DNA of 64,000 nucleotides from Methylobacterium mesophilicum SR1.6/6 (lineage in GTDB: Bacteria; Pseudomonadota; Alphaproteobacteria; Rhizobiales; Beijerinckiaceae), in NCBI RefSeq assembly GCF_000364445.2, contig NZ_CP043538.1, positions 536,501-600,500 on the forward strand. Reading direction: 5' to 3'. Below the pieces are notes generated by a model. It made no database searches, was not told where the DNA came from, and saw only the letters and a list, made by a program, of their open reading frames with translations. Made by a program: the position numbers and the translations under genes. Below, one piece after another: positions 40,398 to 49,042 of this stretch. How positions within the stretch are numbered: the stretch's first letter is position 1; the number at the start of each line of letters is the position of its first letter.

Positions 40398-40512
40398 TTC
40401 ATCTCTCGTTCGACGCGGCGGGGCCAGGCCTCCGCACGAGAGACAGGATGTCTCAGACTTCAAATCGTGGGTTTGTCGGCGGTCCTGATCTGTCGCTTTC
40501 GACCGGAAGCGT

Positions 40513-41001
40513 TCAGCGGGTCAGGTGCCCGAGCGGCAGGGCGGTCGTGTACTTCACCTGCCCCAGAGCGAAGCTTGAGCGGATGTTGGCGACGCCCGGG
40601 ATCCGCGTGAGGTGGTCCAGCACGAGCTTCTGGTACTGGCCGAGATCCTCCACCACGACGCGCAACATGTAGTCGGCCTCGCCGCTCATCAGGTAGCATT
40701 CCATCACCTCCGGGCGGTTTCGCACCGCTTCGTCGAAGGCCCGGAGCGCCGCCTGGGTCTGCTTCTCCAGCGAGACGTGGACGAACACGTTGACCGCGAG
40801 CCCGAGGCTCAGCGGGTCGACCACCGCGACGCAGCCGCGGATGATGCCGGCCTCCTTCAGGTCGTTGACCCGGCGCCAACAGGGCGACGTCGAGAGGCCG
40901 ACCTGCTCGGCCAGCTCCGCGATGCTGATCTCACTGTCCTGCTGGAGCCGTTCGAGGATGCGCAGGCTCGCGGCGTCGAGCGTTCCCGGAGCTTGAGCCA
41001 T
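40513..41001 (-). CDS. Lrp/AsnC family transcriptional regulator
   Basis: 162 residues. An N-terminal helix-turn-helix (LDAASLRILERLQQDSEISI, AELAEQVGLSTSPCWRRVNDL) is followed by the RAM/AsnC sensor domain with VNVFVHVSLEKQTQ, VMECYLMSGEADYMLRVVVEDL and IRSSFALGQVKYTTALPL. It is transcribed divergently from aceE with about 200 bases between the start codons, so control of the pyruvate dehydrogenase operon is the natural guess. The effector would be an amino acid or keto acid. Confidence 0.9.
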   Translation of the reverse strand: MAQAPGTLDAASLRILERLQQDSEISIAELAEQVGLSTSPCWRRVNDLKEAGIIRGCVAVVDPLSLGLAVNVFVHVSLEKQTQAALRAFDEAVRNRPEVMECYLMSGEADYMLRVVVEDLGQYQKLVLDHLTRIPGVANIRSSFALGQVKYTTALPLGHLTR

Positions 41002-41198
41002 GCGCGTTCTCCGCCTGCCTTGGATCGATCATAGCGTCGGGCCGCACCACGCGGGCCGCGCCACATCGAGAACGATTTGCCGAAGAACCGTCACTCAGAG
41101 GTTGATTGATCCGCCATTCGGCGCAAGGAAGCAAATAATCGGTATGTCCCGCCTCCGGGATGCTCGTATGATCCGGCGCCACAGGGGAGGCCGCGCCG

Positions 41199-43880
41199 AT
41201 GAACGCCATACCGCCGAAAGCCACCATCGCGCGGTCCGCCGAGGTCGATCACGACCCGGCCGAGACCCAGGACTGGCTCGCCGCGCTGGAATCGGTCTTC
41301 CGCACCGAGGGCGCGGCCCGGGCGCGGTTCATCCTCGACCGCCTGGAGCGGCGCTCGAAGGAGATCGGCATCCTCGATGAGGCCCTGCCCTACTCGCCCT
41401 ACCGCAACACGATCGCGCTGGAGAAGCAGCCGCGCTACCCGGGCGACCTCGACATCGAGGAGCGCCTGACCTCGATCATGCGCTGGAACGCGCTCGCCAT
41501 GGTGGTCCGCGCCAACATGGCCTACGGCGAGCTCGGTGGCCACGTGGCGAGCTACGCCTCGGCGGCGGAGCTGTTCGAGGTCGGGTTCAACCACTTCTTC
41601 AAGGGCGGCACGGACGGCGATCTCGTCTACTTCCAGCCGCACTCGGCGCCTGGCGTGTACGCGCGGGCCTTCCTGGAGGGACGGCTCTCCGAGGAGCAGC
41701 TGAAGCACTACCGCCAGGAGATCGCCGGCGACGGCCTCTGCTCTTACCCGCATCCCTGGCTGATGCCGGATTTCTGGCAGGTCCCCACCGGCTCCATGGG
41801 CATCGGCCCGATCCACGCGGTCTACCAGGCGCGGTTCATGCGCTACCTCGGCGACCGCGGCCTCGCCGACACCACCGGCCGGCATGTCTGGGGCGTGTTC
41901 GGCGACGGCGAGATGGACGAGCCCGAGTCGATCGGTGGCCTGGCGCTGGCGGCGCGCGAGAATCTCGACAACCTGACCTTCGTGATCAACTGCAACCTGC
42001 AGCGGCTCGACGGGCCGGTGCGCGGCAACGGGCAGATCATCCAGGAACTGGAGAGCCTGTTCCGGGGCGCCGGCTGGAACGTCATCAAGGTGCTGTGGGG
42101 CTCGGAGTGGGACGGGATATTCGCCCGCGACACCAACCACGCGCTGCTGCGGCGCTTCGCCGAGACGGTCGACGGCAAGTACCAGACGCTGGGCGCCAAG
42201 GACGGCGCCTACAACCTCGCGCACTTCTTCGGCGAGGATCCGGAGGTGCGCGAGCTCGTCGCCCACATGTCGGACGCCGATGTCGACCGGCTCAAGCGCG
42301 GCGGCCACGACTTCCGTAAGCTCTACGCGGCCTTCGCGGCCGCCAAGGCCACCAAGGGTCGACCGACGGTGATCCTGGCTAAGACCAAGAAGGGCTACGG
42401 CATGGGCGGCGCGGGCGAGTCGCGCATGACCGCCCACCAGGCCAAGAAGCTCGACGTCGACGCGCTGCGCGCCTTCCGCGACCGGTTCGCCCTGCCGCTG
42501 TCCGATGCCCAGGTAGAGGGTCTGGCCTTCTACAAGCCCGCCGAGGACGGCGCCGAGATGCGTTACCTGCGCGAGCGGCGCGAGATGCTGGGCGGCGTCC
42601 TGCCGGCCCGCCGCCGCACGGCGCCGACCATCGCGGTCCCGGCGCTCTCGACCTACGCGGGGTTCGCGCTCGAGGCCGGCGGCAAGGAGATGTCGACCAC
42701 CACGGCGGTGGTGCGGCTGTTCGGCAACCTGCTGAAGCACAAGGATCTCGGGCCGCGCATCGTGCCGATCGTGGCCGACGAGGCGCGGACATTCGGCATG
42801 GCGAACCTGTTCCGGCAGGTCGGGATCTACGCGCCGCAGGGGCAGCTCTACGAGCCGGAGGATGCCGGCTCAATGCTCTACTACCGCGAGGCCCGGGACG
42901 GGCAGCTCCTCGAAGAGGGCATCACCGAGGCCGGGGCGATCTCGTCCTGGACGGCGGCGGCCACGTCCTACAGTGTCCACGGCCTGTCGATGCTGCCGTT
43001 CTACATCTACTACTCGATGTTCGGCTTCCAACGGGTCGGCGACCTGATCTGGGCGGCGGCGGACCAGCGCGCCCGCGGCTTCCTGATCGGCGCTACGGCG
43101 GGCCGCACCACCCTCGGGGGCGAAGGGCTGCAGCACCAGGACGGGTCGAGCCACATGCAGGCGGCCGCGATCCCGAACTGCCGGGCCTACGATCCGGCCT
43201 TCGCGTACGAGATGGCGGTGATCGTCGATCGGGGCGCCCGGGCGATGATGGAGGAGGGCGAGGACGCCTTCTACTATCTCACCGCGATGAACGAAAACTA
43301 CGTCCAGCCATCAATGCCGCAGGGGGCGGAGGCCGGCATCCTGAAGGGCATGTACCGCCTGTCGGGACCGGAGGCCGGACAAGGAAGCGCCGCTGTGCGG
43401 CTCCTGGGCTCCGGGGCGATCCTGCCGGAGGTGATCGCGGCGGCGACGATGCTCGCGCAGGATTTCGGCGTCGCGGCCGAGGTGTTCAGCGTGACGAGCT
43501 TCAGCGAGCTGGCCCGCGATGCCCGCGAGGCCGAGCGGCAGGCGATGCTCAACCCGGAGGCCGAGGCGCCGGTCAGCCACGTGGCGGCGTTGCTGCCGGG
43601 CACGGCGCCCATCGTCGCGGCGAGCGACTACGTCCGGGCCTACCCGCAGCTGATCGCCTCCTACGTCGGCGCGCGCTTCGTCACTCTCGGCACCGACGGG
43701 TTCGGCCGCAGCGACACCCGAAGCGCGCTCCGCCGGTTCTTCGAGGTCGACCGGCAGCATGTCGTCATCGCGGCCCTGCACGCGCTCGCCGAGGCCGGCA
43801 CGGTGCCGCGCGCCACAGTGGCGGACGCGCTCCACCGCTACGGCATCGCGGCGGACGCGCCCGCGCCGTGGACGATCTGA
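41199..43880 (+). CDS. aceE: Pyruvate dehydrogenase E1 component, homodimeric type
   Basis: 893 residues, the length of the fused, homodimeric AceE. The thiamine-diphosphate motif is GVFGDGEMDEPESIGG followed by FVINCNLQRLDGPVRGN. Other hallmarks are SYPHPWLMPDFWQVPTGSMG, KTKKGYGMGGAGE, GMANLFRQVGIYAPQGQLYEP, GRTTLGGEGLQHQDGSSH and the C-terminal GFGRSDTR. It decarboxylates pyruvate and acetylates the lipoyl group of E2. Many Alphaproteobacteria use the alpha2beta2 E1 (PdhA/PdhB), so this enterobacterial-type complex is likely a second or acquired system. It is followed 76 bases later by the lipoyl half of E2. Confidence 0.94.
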   Translation: MNAIPPKATIARSAEVDHDPAETQDWLAALESVFRTEGAARARFILDRLERRSKEIGILDEALPYSPYRNTIALEKQPRYPGDLDIEERLTSIMRWNALAMVVRANMAYGELGGHVASYASAAELFEVGFNHFFKGGTDGDLVYFQPHSAPGVYARAFLEGRLSEEQLKHYRQEIAGDGLCSYPHPWLMPDFWQVPTGSMGIGPIHAVYQARFMRYLGDRGLADTTGRHVWGVFGDGEMDEPESIGGLALAARENLDNLTFVINCNLQRLDGPVRGNGQIIQELESLFRGAGWNVIKVLWGSEWDGIFARDTNHALLRRFAETVDGKYQTLGAKDGAYNLAHFFGEDPEVRELVAHMSDADVDRLKRGGHDFRKLYAAFAAAKATKGRPTVILAKTKKGYGMGGAGESRMTAHQAKKLDVDALRAFRDRFALPLSDAQVEGLAFYKPAEDGAEMRYLRERREMLGGVLPARRRTAPTIAVPALSTYAGFALEAGGKEMSTTTAVVRLFGNLLKHKDLGPRIVPIVADEARTFGMANLFRQVGIYAPQGQLYEPEDAGSMLYYREARDGQLLEEGITEAGAISSWTAAATSYSVHGLSMLPFYIYYSMFGFQRVGDLIWAAADQRARGFLIGATAGRTTLGGEGLQHQDGSSHMQAAAIPNCRAYDPAFAYEMAVIVDRGARAMMEEGEDAFYYLTAMNENYVQPSMPQGAEAGILKGMYRLSGPEAGQGSAAVRLLGSGAILPEVIAAATMLAQDFGVAAEVFSVTSFSELARDAREAERQAMLNPEAEAPVSHVAALLPGTAPIVAASDYVRAYPQLIASYVGARFVTLGTDGFGRSDTRSALRRFFEVDRQHVVIAALHALAEAGTVPRATVADALHRYGIAADAPAPWTI

Positions 43881-43956
43881 GGCAGGACGCCCCGTCGCGG
43901 GGACGCCGCTTGTCCCGCCCCTTCTCCGAACGCCCGACCCACGGAAATCCGCCCGC

Positions 43957-44424
43957 ATGAGCGCCGCGCTGCAGATCGCCCTTCCGGATATCGGCGACTA
44001 CCGGGACGTGCCGGTCATCGAGCTTCTGGTGAAGCCCGGCGACCGCCTCGCGGTGGACGACCTGATCCTGAGCATCGAGTCCGACAAGGCCACCATGGAG
44101 GTCCCCTCCCCGGTCGCCGGCATCGTGCGCGAATTATTGGTCGCGGTGGGCACGAAGGTGTCGGAAGGGACGCCGATCCTGACGGTGGAGCCTGTGGAGG
44201 GTAACAACCCAGATGCGACGCGCGACCTCCCTCCTCCCTCAGCGGGGGAGGATGGCCCTCGCGTGAGCGAGGGTCGGGAGAGCGGAGCGCCGACTCAGGA
44301 TAAGGCCCTTGCCTCCACGCAGGCCGAGTCCGCTTCTGCACCCGCGCTCCCCTCTTCCGGGATTTCACCCCAGCCCGACATCCTTCGGGGACCACCCTCC
44401 CCCCAGAGGGGGGTGGGAAAATGA
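43957..44424 (+). CDS. aceF: Lipoyl-domain half of pyruvate dehydrogenase E2
   Basis: 155 residues. Residues 1-85 are one lipoyl domain, IALPDIGDYRDVPVIELLVKPG, with the lipoylated Lys in IESDKATMEVPSP. After VEGNNPDATR the remainder (about 70 residues) is translated from a dispersed inverted-repeat element. The stop TGA at 44422-44424 overlaps the ATG of the catalytic half. Normally lipoyl, subunit-binding and catalytic domains are in one chain. If translation slips back one base at G GGA AAA (44415-44421) the two halves join. Otherwise this is a free lipoyl protein that could still be acetylated by E1. No clear ribosome binding site precedes the ATG. Confidence 0.85.
   Translation: MSAALQIALPDIGDYRDVPVIELLVKPGDRLAVDDLILSIESDKATMEVPSPVAGIVRELLVAVGTKVSEGTPILTVEPVEGNNPDATRDLPPPSAGEDGPRVSEGRESGAPTQDKALASTQAESASAPALPSSGISPQPDILRGPPSPQRGVGK
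44227..44418. repeat. Dispersed inverted-repeat element, copy 2, inside the E2 gene
   Basis: About 190 bases related to the element at 3067-3248. The left arm has a pyrimidine tract, AGCGGGGGAGGATGGCC, a short hairpin and GTCGGGAGAGCGGA. The right arm has TCCCCTCTTCCGGG, a 20-odd base spacer and CCACCCTCCCCCCAGAGGGG. It is placed exactly where the Ala/Pro linker between lipoyl and subunit-binding domains should be. It is translated throughout and ends a few bases before the stop of the lipoyl ORF. Confidence 0.85.
44415..44421 (+). other. Candidate -1 ribosomal frameshift site (G GGA AAA)
   Basis: In the lipoyl-half frame the last codons are GTG GGA AAA TGA. The heptamer G-GGA-AAA has the X-XXY-YYZ form and differs by one base from the lambda G/GT site (G-GGA-AAG). 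After a -1 slip the ribosome would read ATG AGC GTC, exactly the frame of the catalytic half. AGAGGGGGG at 44405-44413 lies just upstream and could act as a stimulatory Shine-Dalgarno-like element, or as the ribosome binding site for re-initiation at ATG 44421. Confidence 0.5.
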
Positions 44425-45368
44425 GCGTCTCGCCCGACCAGCCGATGGCCGCGACCCGCGGCGACGTGCATGCCAGCCCGTCCGTCCGCCAGCTCGCCCG
44501 CGAACTCGGCGTGAGCCTCGACGGCGTGCCGGCGACGGGGCCCAAGGGCCGGATCCTGCGCGAGGACGTGCACGCCTTCGTCAAGGCAGCCCTCAACGCA
44601 CCAGCCCCGACGCCCGCGGCCGCCTCCGGCATCGGCGCCGGCCTCCCGCCGTGGCCGGAGGTGGACTTCGCCAAGTACGGGCCGGTGCGGCGCGAGCCGC
44701 TGTCGCGCATCCAGAGCCTCTCGGGGGCCAATCTCAGCCGCAACTGGCTGACAATCCCTCACGTGACCAACTTCGACCGGGCCGACGTCACCGAGATCGA
44801 GTCGTTCCGCGTCGGGCTCAACAAGGAGACGCGCACGCCGCCCGCCCGGGTCACCATGGTGGCCTTCCTGATCAAGGCGGCGGCCTCGGCGCTGCGCGCC
44901 TATCCGCGGTTCAATTCCTCCCTGGAGGGCGGCGACCTCGTGCTGAAGGACTATGTCCATGTCGGCTTCGCGGTGGACACGCCCAGGGGCCTGATGGTGC
45001 CGGTGGTGCGCGACTGCGACCGCAAGGGCCTCATCGAGATCGCCACCGAGATGGCCGCTATGGCCGAGAAGACCCGGGCCGGGACGCTGGCGGGCTCCGA
45101 CATGCAGGGCGGCTGCTTCTCGGTCTCCTCGCTCGGCGGCATTGGGGGCGACGGCTTCACGCCGATCATCAACGCCCCCGAAGTCGCGATCCTGGGCGCC
45201 GCGCGCTCCCGGACGGAGGCCGTCTGGGACGGCAAAGCCTTCCAGCCGCGCCTGATCCTTCCCTTGAGCCTGTCCTGGGACCACCGTGTGGTCGATGGCG
45301 TCGCCGCCGCCCGCTTCCTCGGCCACGTGGCCTCGGTCCTGTCCGACCTGCGCCGCGCCCTGCTGTGA
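44421..45368 (+). CDS. aceF: Subunit-binding and catalytic half of pyruvate dehydrogenase E2
   Basis: 315 residues. The peripheral subunit-binding domain is at about residues 16-55 (HASPSVRQLARELGVSLDG, GPKGRILREDVHAFV). After an Ala/Pro linker comes the acetyltransferase domain with NWLTIPHVTNFDRADVTEIE, FSVSSLGGIGGDGFTPIINA and the active-site LSLSWDHRVVDGVAAARF. No lipoyl domain is present, so alone this protein cannot accept acetyl groups from its own arm. It starts inside the stop codon of the lipoyl half. The combined length of both halves (about 470) equals a normal one-lipoyl E2. Its stop overlaps a possible GTG start for the E3 gene. Confidence 0.9.
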   Translation: MSVSPDQPMAATRGDVHASPSVRQLARELGVSLDGVPATGPKGRILREDVHAFVKAALNAPAPTPAAASGIGAGLPPWPEVDFAKYGPVRREPLSRIQSLSGANLSRNWLTIPHVTNFDRADVTEIESFRVGLNKETRTPPARVTMVAFLIKAAASALRAYPRFNSSLEGGDLVLKDYVHVGFAVDTPRGLMVPVVRDCDRKGLIEIATEMAAMAEKTRAGTLAGSDMQGGCFSVSSLGGIGGDGFTPIINAPEVAILGAARSRTEAVWDGKAFQPRLILPLSLSWDHRVVDGVAAARFLGHVASVLSDLRRALL

Positions 45369-45379
45369 CCGCACCCGCC

Positions 45380-47125
45380 ATGCCCGAGACCCACGACATC
45401 CGCGTTCCCGATCTCAGTGATTACGCCGACGTGCCCGTCATCGAGATCCCGGTGGCACCCGGCCAAGTGGTCGCCAAGGACCAGACCCTGCTGGTGGTCG
45501 AGTCCGACAAGGCGACGCTGGACATCCCCTCCCCCGTCGCCGGCCGCTTGGTGGAGATGCTGGTCGGCCTGGGCGACAAGGTCTCGGCCGGCACGCTCGT
45601 CGCCCGTCTCGCAACCGGGGCGCCTGCGCCGGCGGCCGAGGCTCGGCCGGATGCCCCGGCGGCGGATCCGGAACCCCGGTCCGCGGCGGCCGAGACCCTG
45701 CCCCCTCCGGGCGAGGGCGGCGACGCGGCCTGCGACGTCCTGGTGATCGGCGGCGGCCCTGGCGGCTACGCGGCCGCCTTCCGCGCCGCCGATCTCGGCC
45801 GGCGGGTGGTCCTCGTCGAGCGCGACGCGACGCTCGGCGGGGTCTGTCTCAATGTCGGCTGCATCCCCTCCAAGGCGCTGCTCCACGTCGCCGCGGTGAC
45901 CGAGGAAGCCACGCGCCTTGCCACGCACGGCATCAGCTTCGGTGCCCCGTCGGTGGACTTGGAGAAGCTCCGGAACTTCAAGGCCGGCACCGTCCGCCGC
46001 CTCACCGACGGGCTCGCCCAGATGGCGCGCCAGCGCAAGGTCGAGGTGGTCCGCGGCACCGCGCGCTTCACCGGACCGAACACGGTCTCGGTCGCGCTCC
46101 ACGCGGGCGGCGAGCGCAACCTTCCCTTCACGCGCGCCATCGTGGCCGCGGGCTCGTCTCCGGTGGCGCTGCCGATGCTGCCGGAGGACCCGCGGATCGT
46201 GACCTCGACGGGCGCCCTGGAGCTGCCCTTCGTGCCGAAGCGGCTGCTGGTGATCGGCGGTGGCATCATCGGCCTGGAGATGGCGACCGTGTACAGCGCG
46301 CTGGGTGCCCGGGTCGACGTGGTCGAGCGCCTGCCCAACCTGCTGGAGGGCGTCGACCGCGATCTCGTGGCGGTGTGGACGAAGCGGAACGCGCACCGCT
46401 TCGACCGGGTCCTGACCGGCGCCGAGGTCGTGTCGGCCAGTGCGGGGCCTGACGGCATCACGGTCGTGCTGGCGGGCGAAGCCGAGCCGCAGACCTACGA
46501 CCTCGTGCTCCAGGCGGCGGGCCGGCGCCCGAACGGGGCGAGCCTGGGCCTCGACGCGGCCGGGGTGTCGGTGGAGAACGGCTTCGTGTCCGTCGATGCG
46601 AAGATGCGGACCGGCGTGCCCCATATCTTCGCCATCGGCGACCTCGTCGGCCAGCCGATGCTCGCCCACAAGGCCGTGCATCAGGGCCATGTCGCCGCCG
46701 AGGTGGCGGCGGGGCACAAGGCCGGCTTCGACGCCGCCGTGATTCCGTCCGTGGCCTACACGGATCCGGAGATCGCCTGGGTGGGTCTGACCGAAACCGC
46801 CGCCAGGGCGGCCGGCCGGTCCGTGGAGGTGGCGCGCTTTCCCTGGGCGGCCTCGGGCCGAGCCATCGCCAACGGCGCGGATTACGGGTTGACCAAGCTG
46901 CTGTTCGACGCAGGGACCAAGCGCGTCGTCGGGGGCGCCATCGTCGGCCCGAGTGCGGGTGACATGCTCGGCGAGATCGCACTCGCGATCGAGATGGGCG
47001 CGGATGCGGCCGATATCGGCCGCACGATCCATCCGCACCCGACACTGGGCGAGACGATCGGCCTGACCGCCGAAGTCGCGCTCGGTCTCTGTACCGACCT
47101 CCCCGCCGCGGCGCGGCGGGCCTGA
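45380..47125 (+). CDS. lpdA: Dihydrolipoamide dehydrogenase (E3) with N-terminal lipoyl domain
   Basis: 581 residues from ATG 45380; GTG 45365, overlapping the E2 stop, is possible. Residues 1-80 are a lipoyl domain (VPDLSDYADVPVIEIPVAPG, Lys in VESDKATLDIPSP), then an Ala/Pro linker. The flavoprotein follows: VLVIGGGPGGYAAAFRAADLG (FAD), GGVCLNVGCIPSKALLH (redox disulfide), VIGGGIIGLEMATVYSALGA (NAD) and the C-terminal IHPHPTLGET catalytic His-Glu. Lipoyl-E3 fusions are known in several bacteria with AceE-type complexes. Here the extra lipoyl domain could compensate for a catalytic E2 that lacks its own. Confidence 0.93.
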   Translation: MPETHDIRVPDLSDYADVPVIEIPVAPGQVVAKDQTLLVVESDKATLDIPSPVAGRLVEMLVGLGDKVSAGTLVARLATGAPAPAAEARPDAPAADPEPRSAAAETLPPPGEGGDAACDVLVIGGGPGGYAAAFRAADLGRRVVLVERDATLGGVCLNVGCIPSKALLHVAAVTEEATRLATHGISFGAPSVDLEKLRNFKAGTVRRLTDGLAQMARQRKVEVVRGTARFTGPNTVSVALHAGGERNLPFTRAIVAAGSSPVALPMLPEDPRIVTSTGALELPFVPKRLLVIGGGIIGLEMATVYSALGARVDVVERLPNLLEGVDRDLVAVWTKRNAHRFDRVLTGAEVVSASAGPDGITVVLAGEAEPQTYDLVLQAAGRRPNGASLGLDAAGVSVENGFVSVDAKMRTGVPHIFAIGDLVGQPMLAHKAVHQGHVAAEVAAGHKAGFDAAVIPSVAYTDPEIAWVGLTETAARAAGRSVEVARFPWAASGRAIANGADYGLTKLLFDAGTKRVVGGAIVGPSAGDMLGEIALAIEMGADAADIGRTIHPHPTLGETIGLTAEVALGLCTDLPAAARRA

Positions 47126-47335
47126 AGTTGTCATGACGGAGATCGCATCCGACATGTCCGGCGGCGACACGCGATCAGTGCCGACGCTACGCGGCCGTCT
47201 CGACCGACCGGCTTTTCCGAATTAGATCTCGCGCCCAGCCGTCAGGCTCGGCCTTGGTGATCGCTCCCTTCGCGGCGTCGGGCCAAGCCTCGCGTCTTCG
47301 GCCGCTCCGCTGGAGCCGGGACTTCGTTCGGGAGG

Positions 47336-48055
47336 ATGCGTGTCGCGATGCCGTGGTGCTGTGGATGGCTGCCCCGACGATCGGCCTCGACTGGACTTCG
47401 GGCTGACCGCGGGCTCGCCTCGCAGCGGGACAGCTGGCCCCTTCCTGTCGTCCTGGTGTTCGCTCTGGCATTGCTGGCGGTGAACGTGCCGCGCGGTGCC
47501 CTGGCGCAAGCTGCGGTCGCCCGGGATCCGGAGCCCGGCTCACGCGACGCCGCACTGATCGAATCGCTGCGAAGCCGGATCCTGGCCGCCCACAGCGCGA
47601 CCTTCGCCCTTGAGAGCTGGTGCGCGGACCACAATCTTGCTGCGGATCCACATCTCGTCGCCGAGCGCCTCCCGGGACCCGACAAGCCGCTCACCGCCGC
47701 GCAGCGGTCCCGGCTGGCGATCGGCCCGGACGAGCCTGTCCGGTACCGGCGGGTCCGGCTCGCCTGCGGGAACCGCGTCCTGTCGGAGGCGGACAACTGG
47801 TACGTCCCGGCCCGGCTGACGCCCGAGATGAACGCCGTCCTCGACGGCACCCGCACGCCCTTCGGCCGGGTGGTCCGAACCCTGGCGCCGGTGCGCAATA
47901 CGGTCGCCGTGCGCGGCCCGAGCGCGGACGCGGTGCCCGAGCCCACCGACCCGCTGTTCGAGATCGACGCCGTGCTCTCCACCGGAGCCGGACAACCGTT
48001 CTGCGAGGTGGTGGAGACCTACTTGGGCAGTGCGCTGCCGCAAGCTTCGCGGTAA
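47336..48055 (+). CDS. Exported UbiC/chorismate-lyase-like protein
   Basis: 239 residues; GGGAGG directly abuts ATG 47336, so ATG 47348 is perhaps the better start. A hydrophobic segment (WPLPVVLVFALALLAVNV, ending ALAQA) looks like a signal peptide. The mature part has LESWCADHNL, VRYRRVRLACGNRVLSEADNWYVPARLTPEMN and TPFGRVV, a pattern like that of the chorismate lyase superfamily. True UbiC is cytoplasmic, so an exported relative is odd and probably does not act on chorismate. It is 210 bases after lpdA and separate from that operon. Confidence 0.65.
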   Translation: MRVAMPWCCGWLPRRSASTGLRADRGLASQRDSWPLPVVLVFALALLAVNVPRGALAQAAVARDPEPGSRDAALIESLRSRILAAHSATFALESWCADHNLAADPHLVAERLPGPDKPLTAAQRSRLAIGPDEPVRYRRVRLACGNRVLSEADNWYVPARLTPEMNAVLDGTRTPFGRVVRTLAPVRNTVAVRGPSADAVPEPTDPLFEIDAVLSTGAGQPFCEVVETYLGSALPQASR

Positions 48056-48089
48056 GCAGGCGCGTAAGGCGACGAACGGGAGGGACGGG

Positions 48090-48500
48090 ATGCGTTTCGA
48101 AGTACGTCCGGGGATCCTGGCCGCGCTGGCGGCTGTCCTACTGGCCGGCTCGGCCCAGGCTGCCGATCCTTCGGGGACGTGGCTCACGGAGACAGGCACG
48201 TCGCGGGTCCGGATCGCGCCCTGCGGCGGCGGCTTCTGCGGCACGATCGTGAGCGCCCCCGGCAAGGGTCTGGACGCCAAGAACCCAGATCCGGCCCTGC
48301 GCGAGCGCAGCGTCGTCGGCATCCAGATCCTCAGCGCGCCGCAGGCCGACGGGGCCGGGTTCAGCGGCACGCTCTACAACCCGAACGACGGCAAGACCTA
48401 TTCCGGCTCGCTCAAGCTGACCGGGCCCAGCACGCTGGAGGTGGCGGGCTGCGTGATGAGCGTCTTCTGCAAGCGGCAGACCTGGACCCGGGTCAAGTAA
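48090..48500 (+). CDS. DUF2147-like secreted protein
   Basis: 136 residues from ATG 48090 with GGGAGGGA upstream. A signal peptide (ILAALAAVLLAGSAQAA) precedes the compact domain GTWLTETGTSRVRIAPCGGGFCGTIV, ending in LEVAGCVMSVFCKRQTWTRV. Two cysteine pairs could form disulfides. This matches DUF2147 proteins, small beta-rich periplasmic proteins of unknown role found widely in Alphaproteobacteria. Confidence 0.82.
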   Translation: MRFEVRPGILAALAAVLLAGSAQAADPSGTWLTETGTSRVRIAPCGGGFCGTIVSAPGKGLDAKNPDPALRERSVVGIQILSAPQADGAGFSGTLYNPNDGKTYSGSLKLTGPSTLEVAGCVMSVFCKRQTWTRVK

Positions 48501-48735
48501 AGCTGGCGGGTCGGCAATCGGCGCTCATGGCCGTGGCGCTGCGGGCACGATCGCTGCGGCGATGAACTGCATCTGCGCCTGCCGATGGATTGCGCGGGTG
48601 TTGCTTCCGGCTGTCGGGACGGGCCCAGATCGTTGCTGTGACGATCGATGCGGATTCTATCCGCCGCGTCGCAACAACGCGGGATCAATCGCGCGCGATT
48701 CAAATTCTCCGGATCTGGACCCAACAAGGATTCCC

Positions 48736-49011
48736 ATGATCCGCACCGTTTTCGCCGGTTTCCTGGCCCTCGCGTCCGTGGCTCCGGCCGCCGCCCAGAC
48801 TGTCGACAGGCCTGTCGCCCCAGGTCCTCAATCGCCGGGGGTGGTGAGCCAACAGCCGAATTCGACCGGCAACGATCCGGCCGTCACCGTCTCGCCCACC
48901 GGCCGACCGGCCGATACGATCTCCACCGACTCGGCGGCGGCGGGCAATGCCGGCCAACCGTCGCGGGTGGCGCCGCAGGGCAGCGGCGGCAGCGGAGGCG
49001 GCAGCAAGTAA
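48736..49011 (+). CDS. Small secreted low-complexity protein
   Basis: 91 residues from ATG 48736 with AAGGA upstream. A signal peptide (TVFAGFLALASVAPAAAQ) is followed by a Pro/Ser/Gly/Asn-rich mature part of about 70 residues with no predicted fold. A hairpin terminator follows. The composition suggests a disordered periplasmic or surface peptide. Confidence 0.65.
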   Translation: MIRTVFAGFLALASVAPAAAQTVDRPVAPGPQSPGVVSQQPNSTGNDPAVTVSPTGRPADTISTDSAAAGNAGQPSRVAPQGSGGSGGGSK

Positions 49012-49042
49012 GCTGGGAACGGCCGTCCCGTCACGCGTTTCC

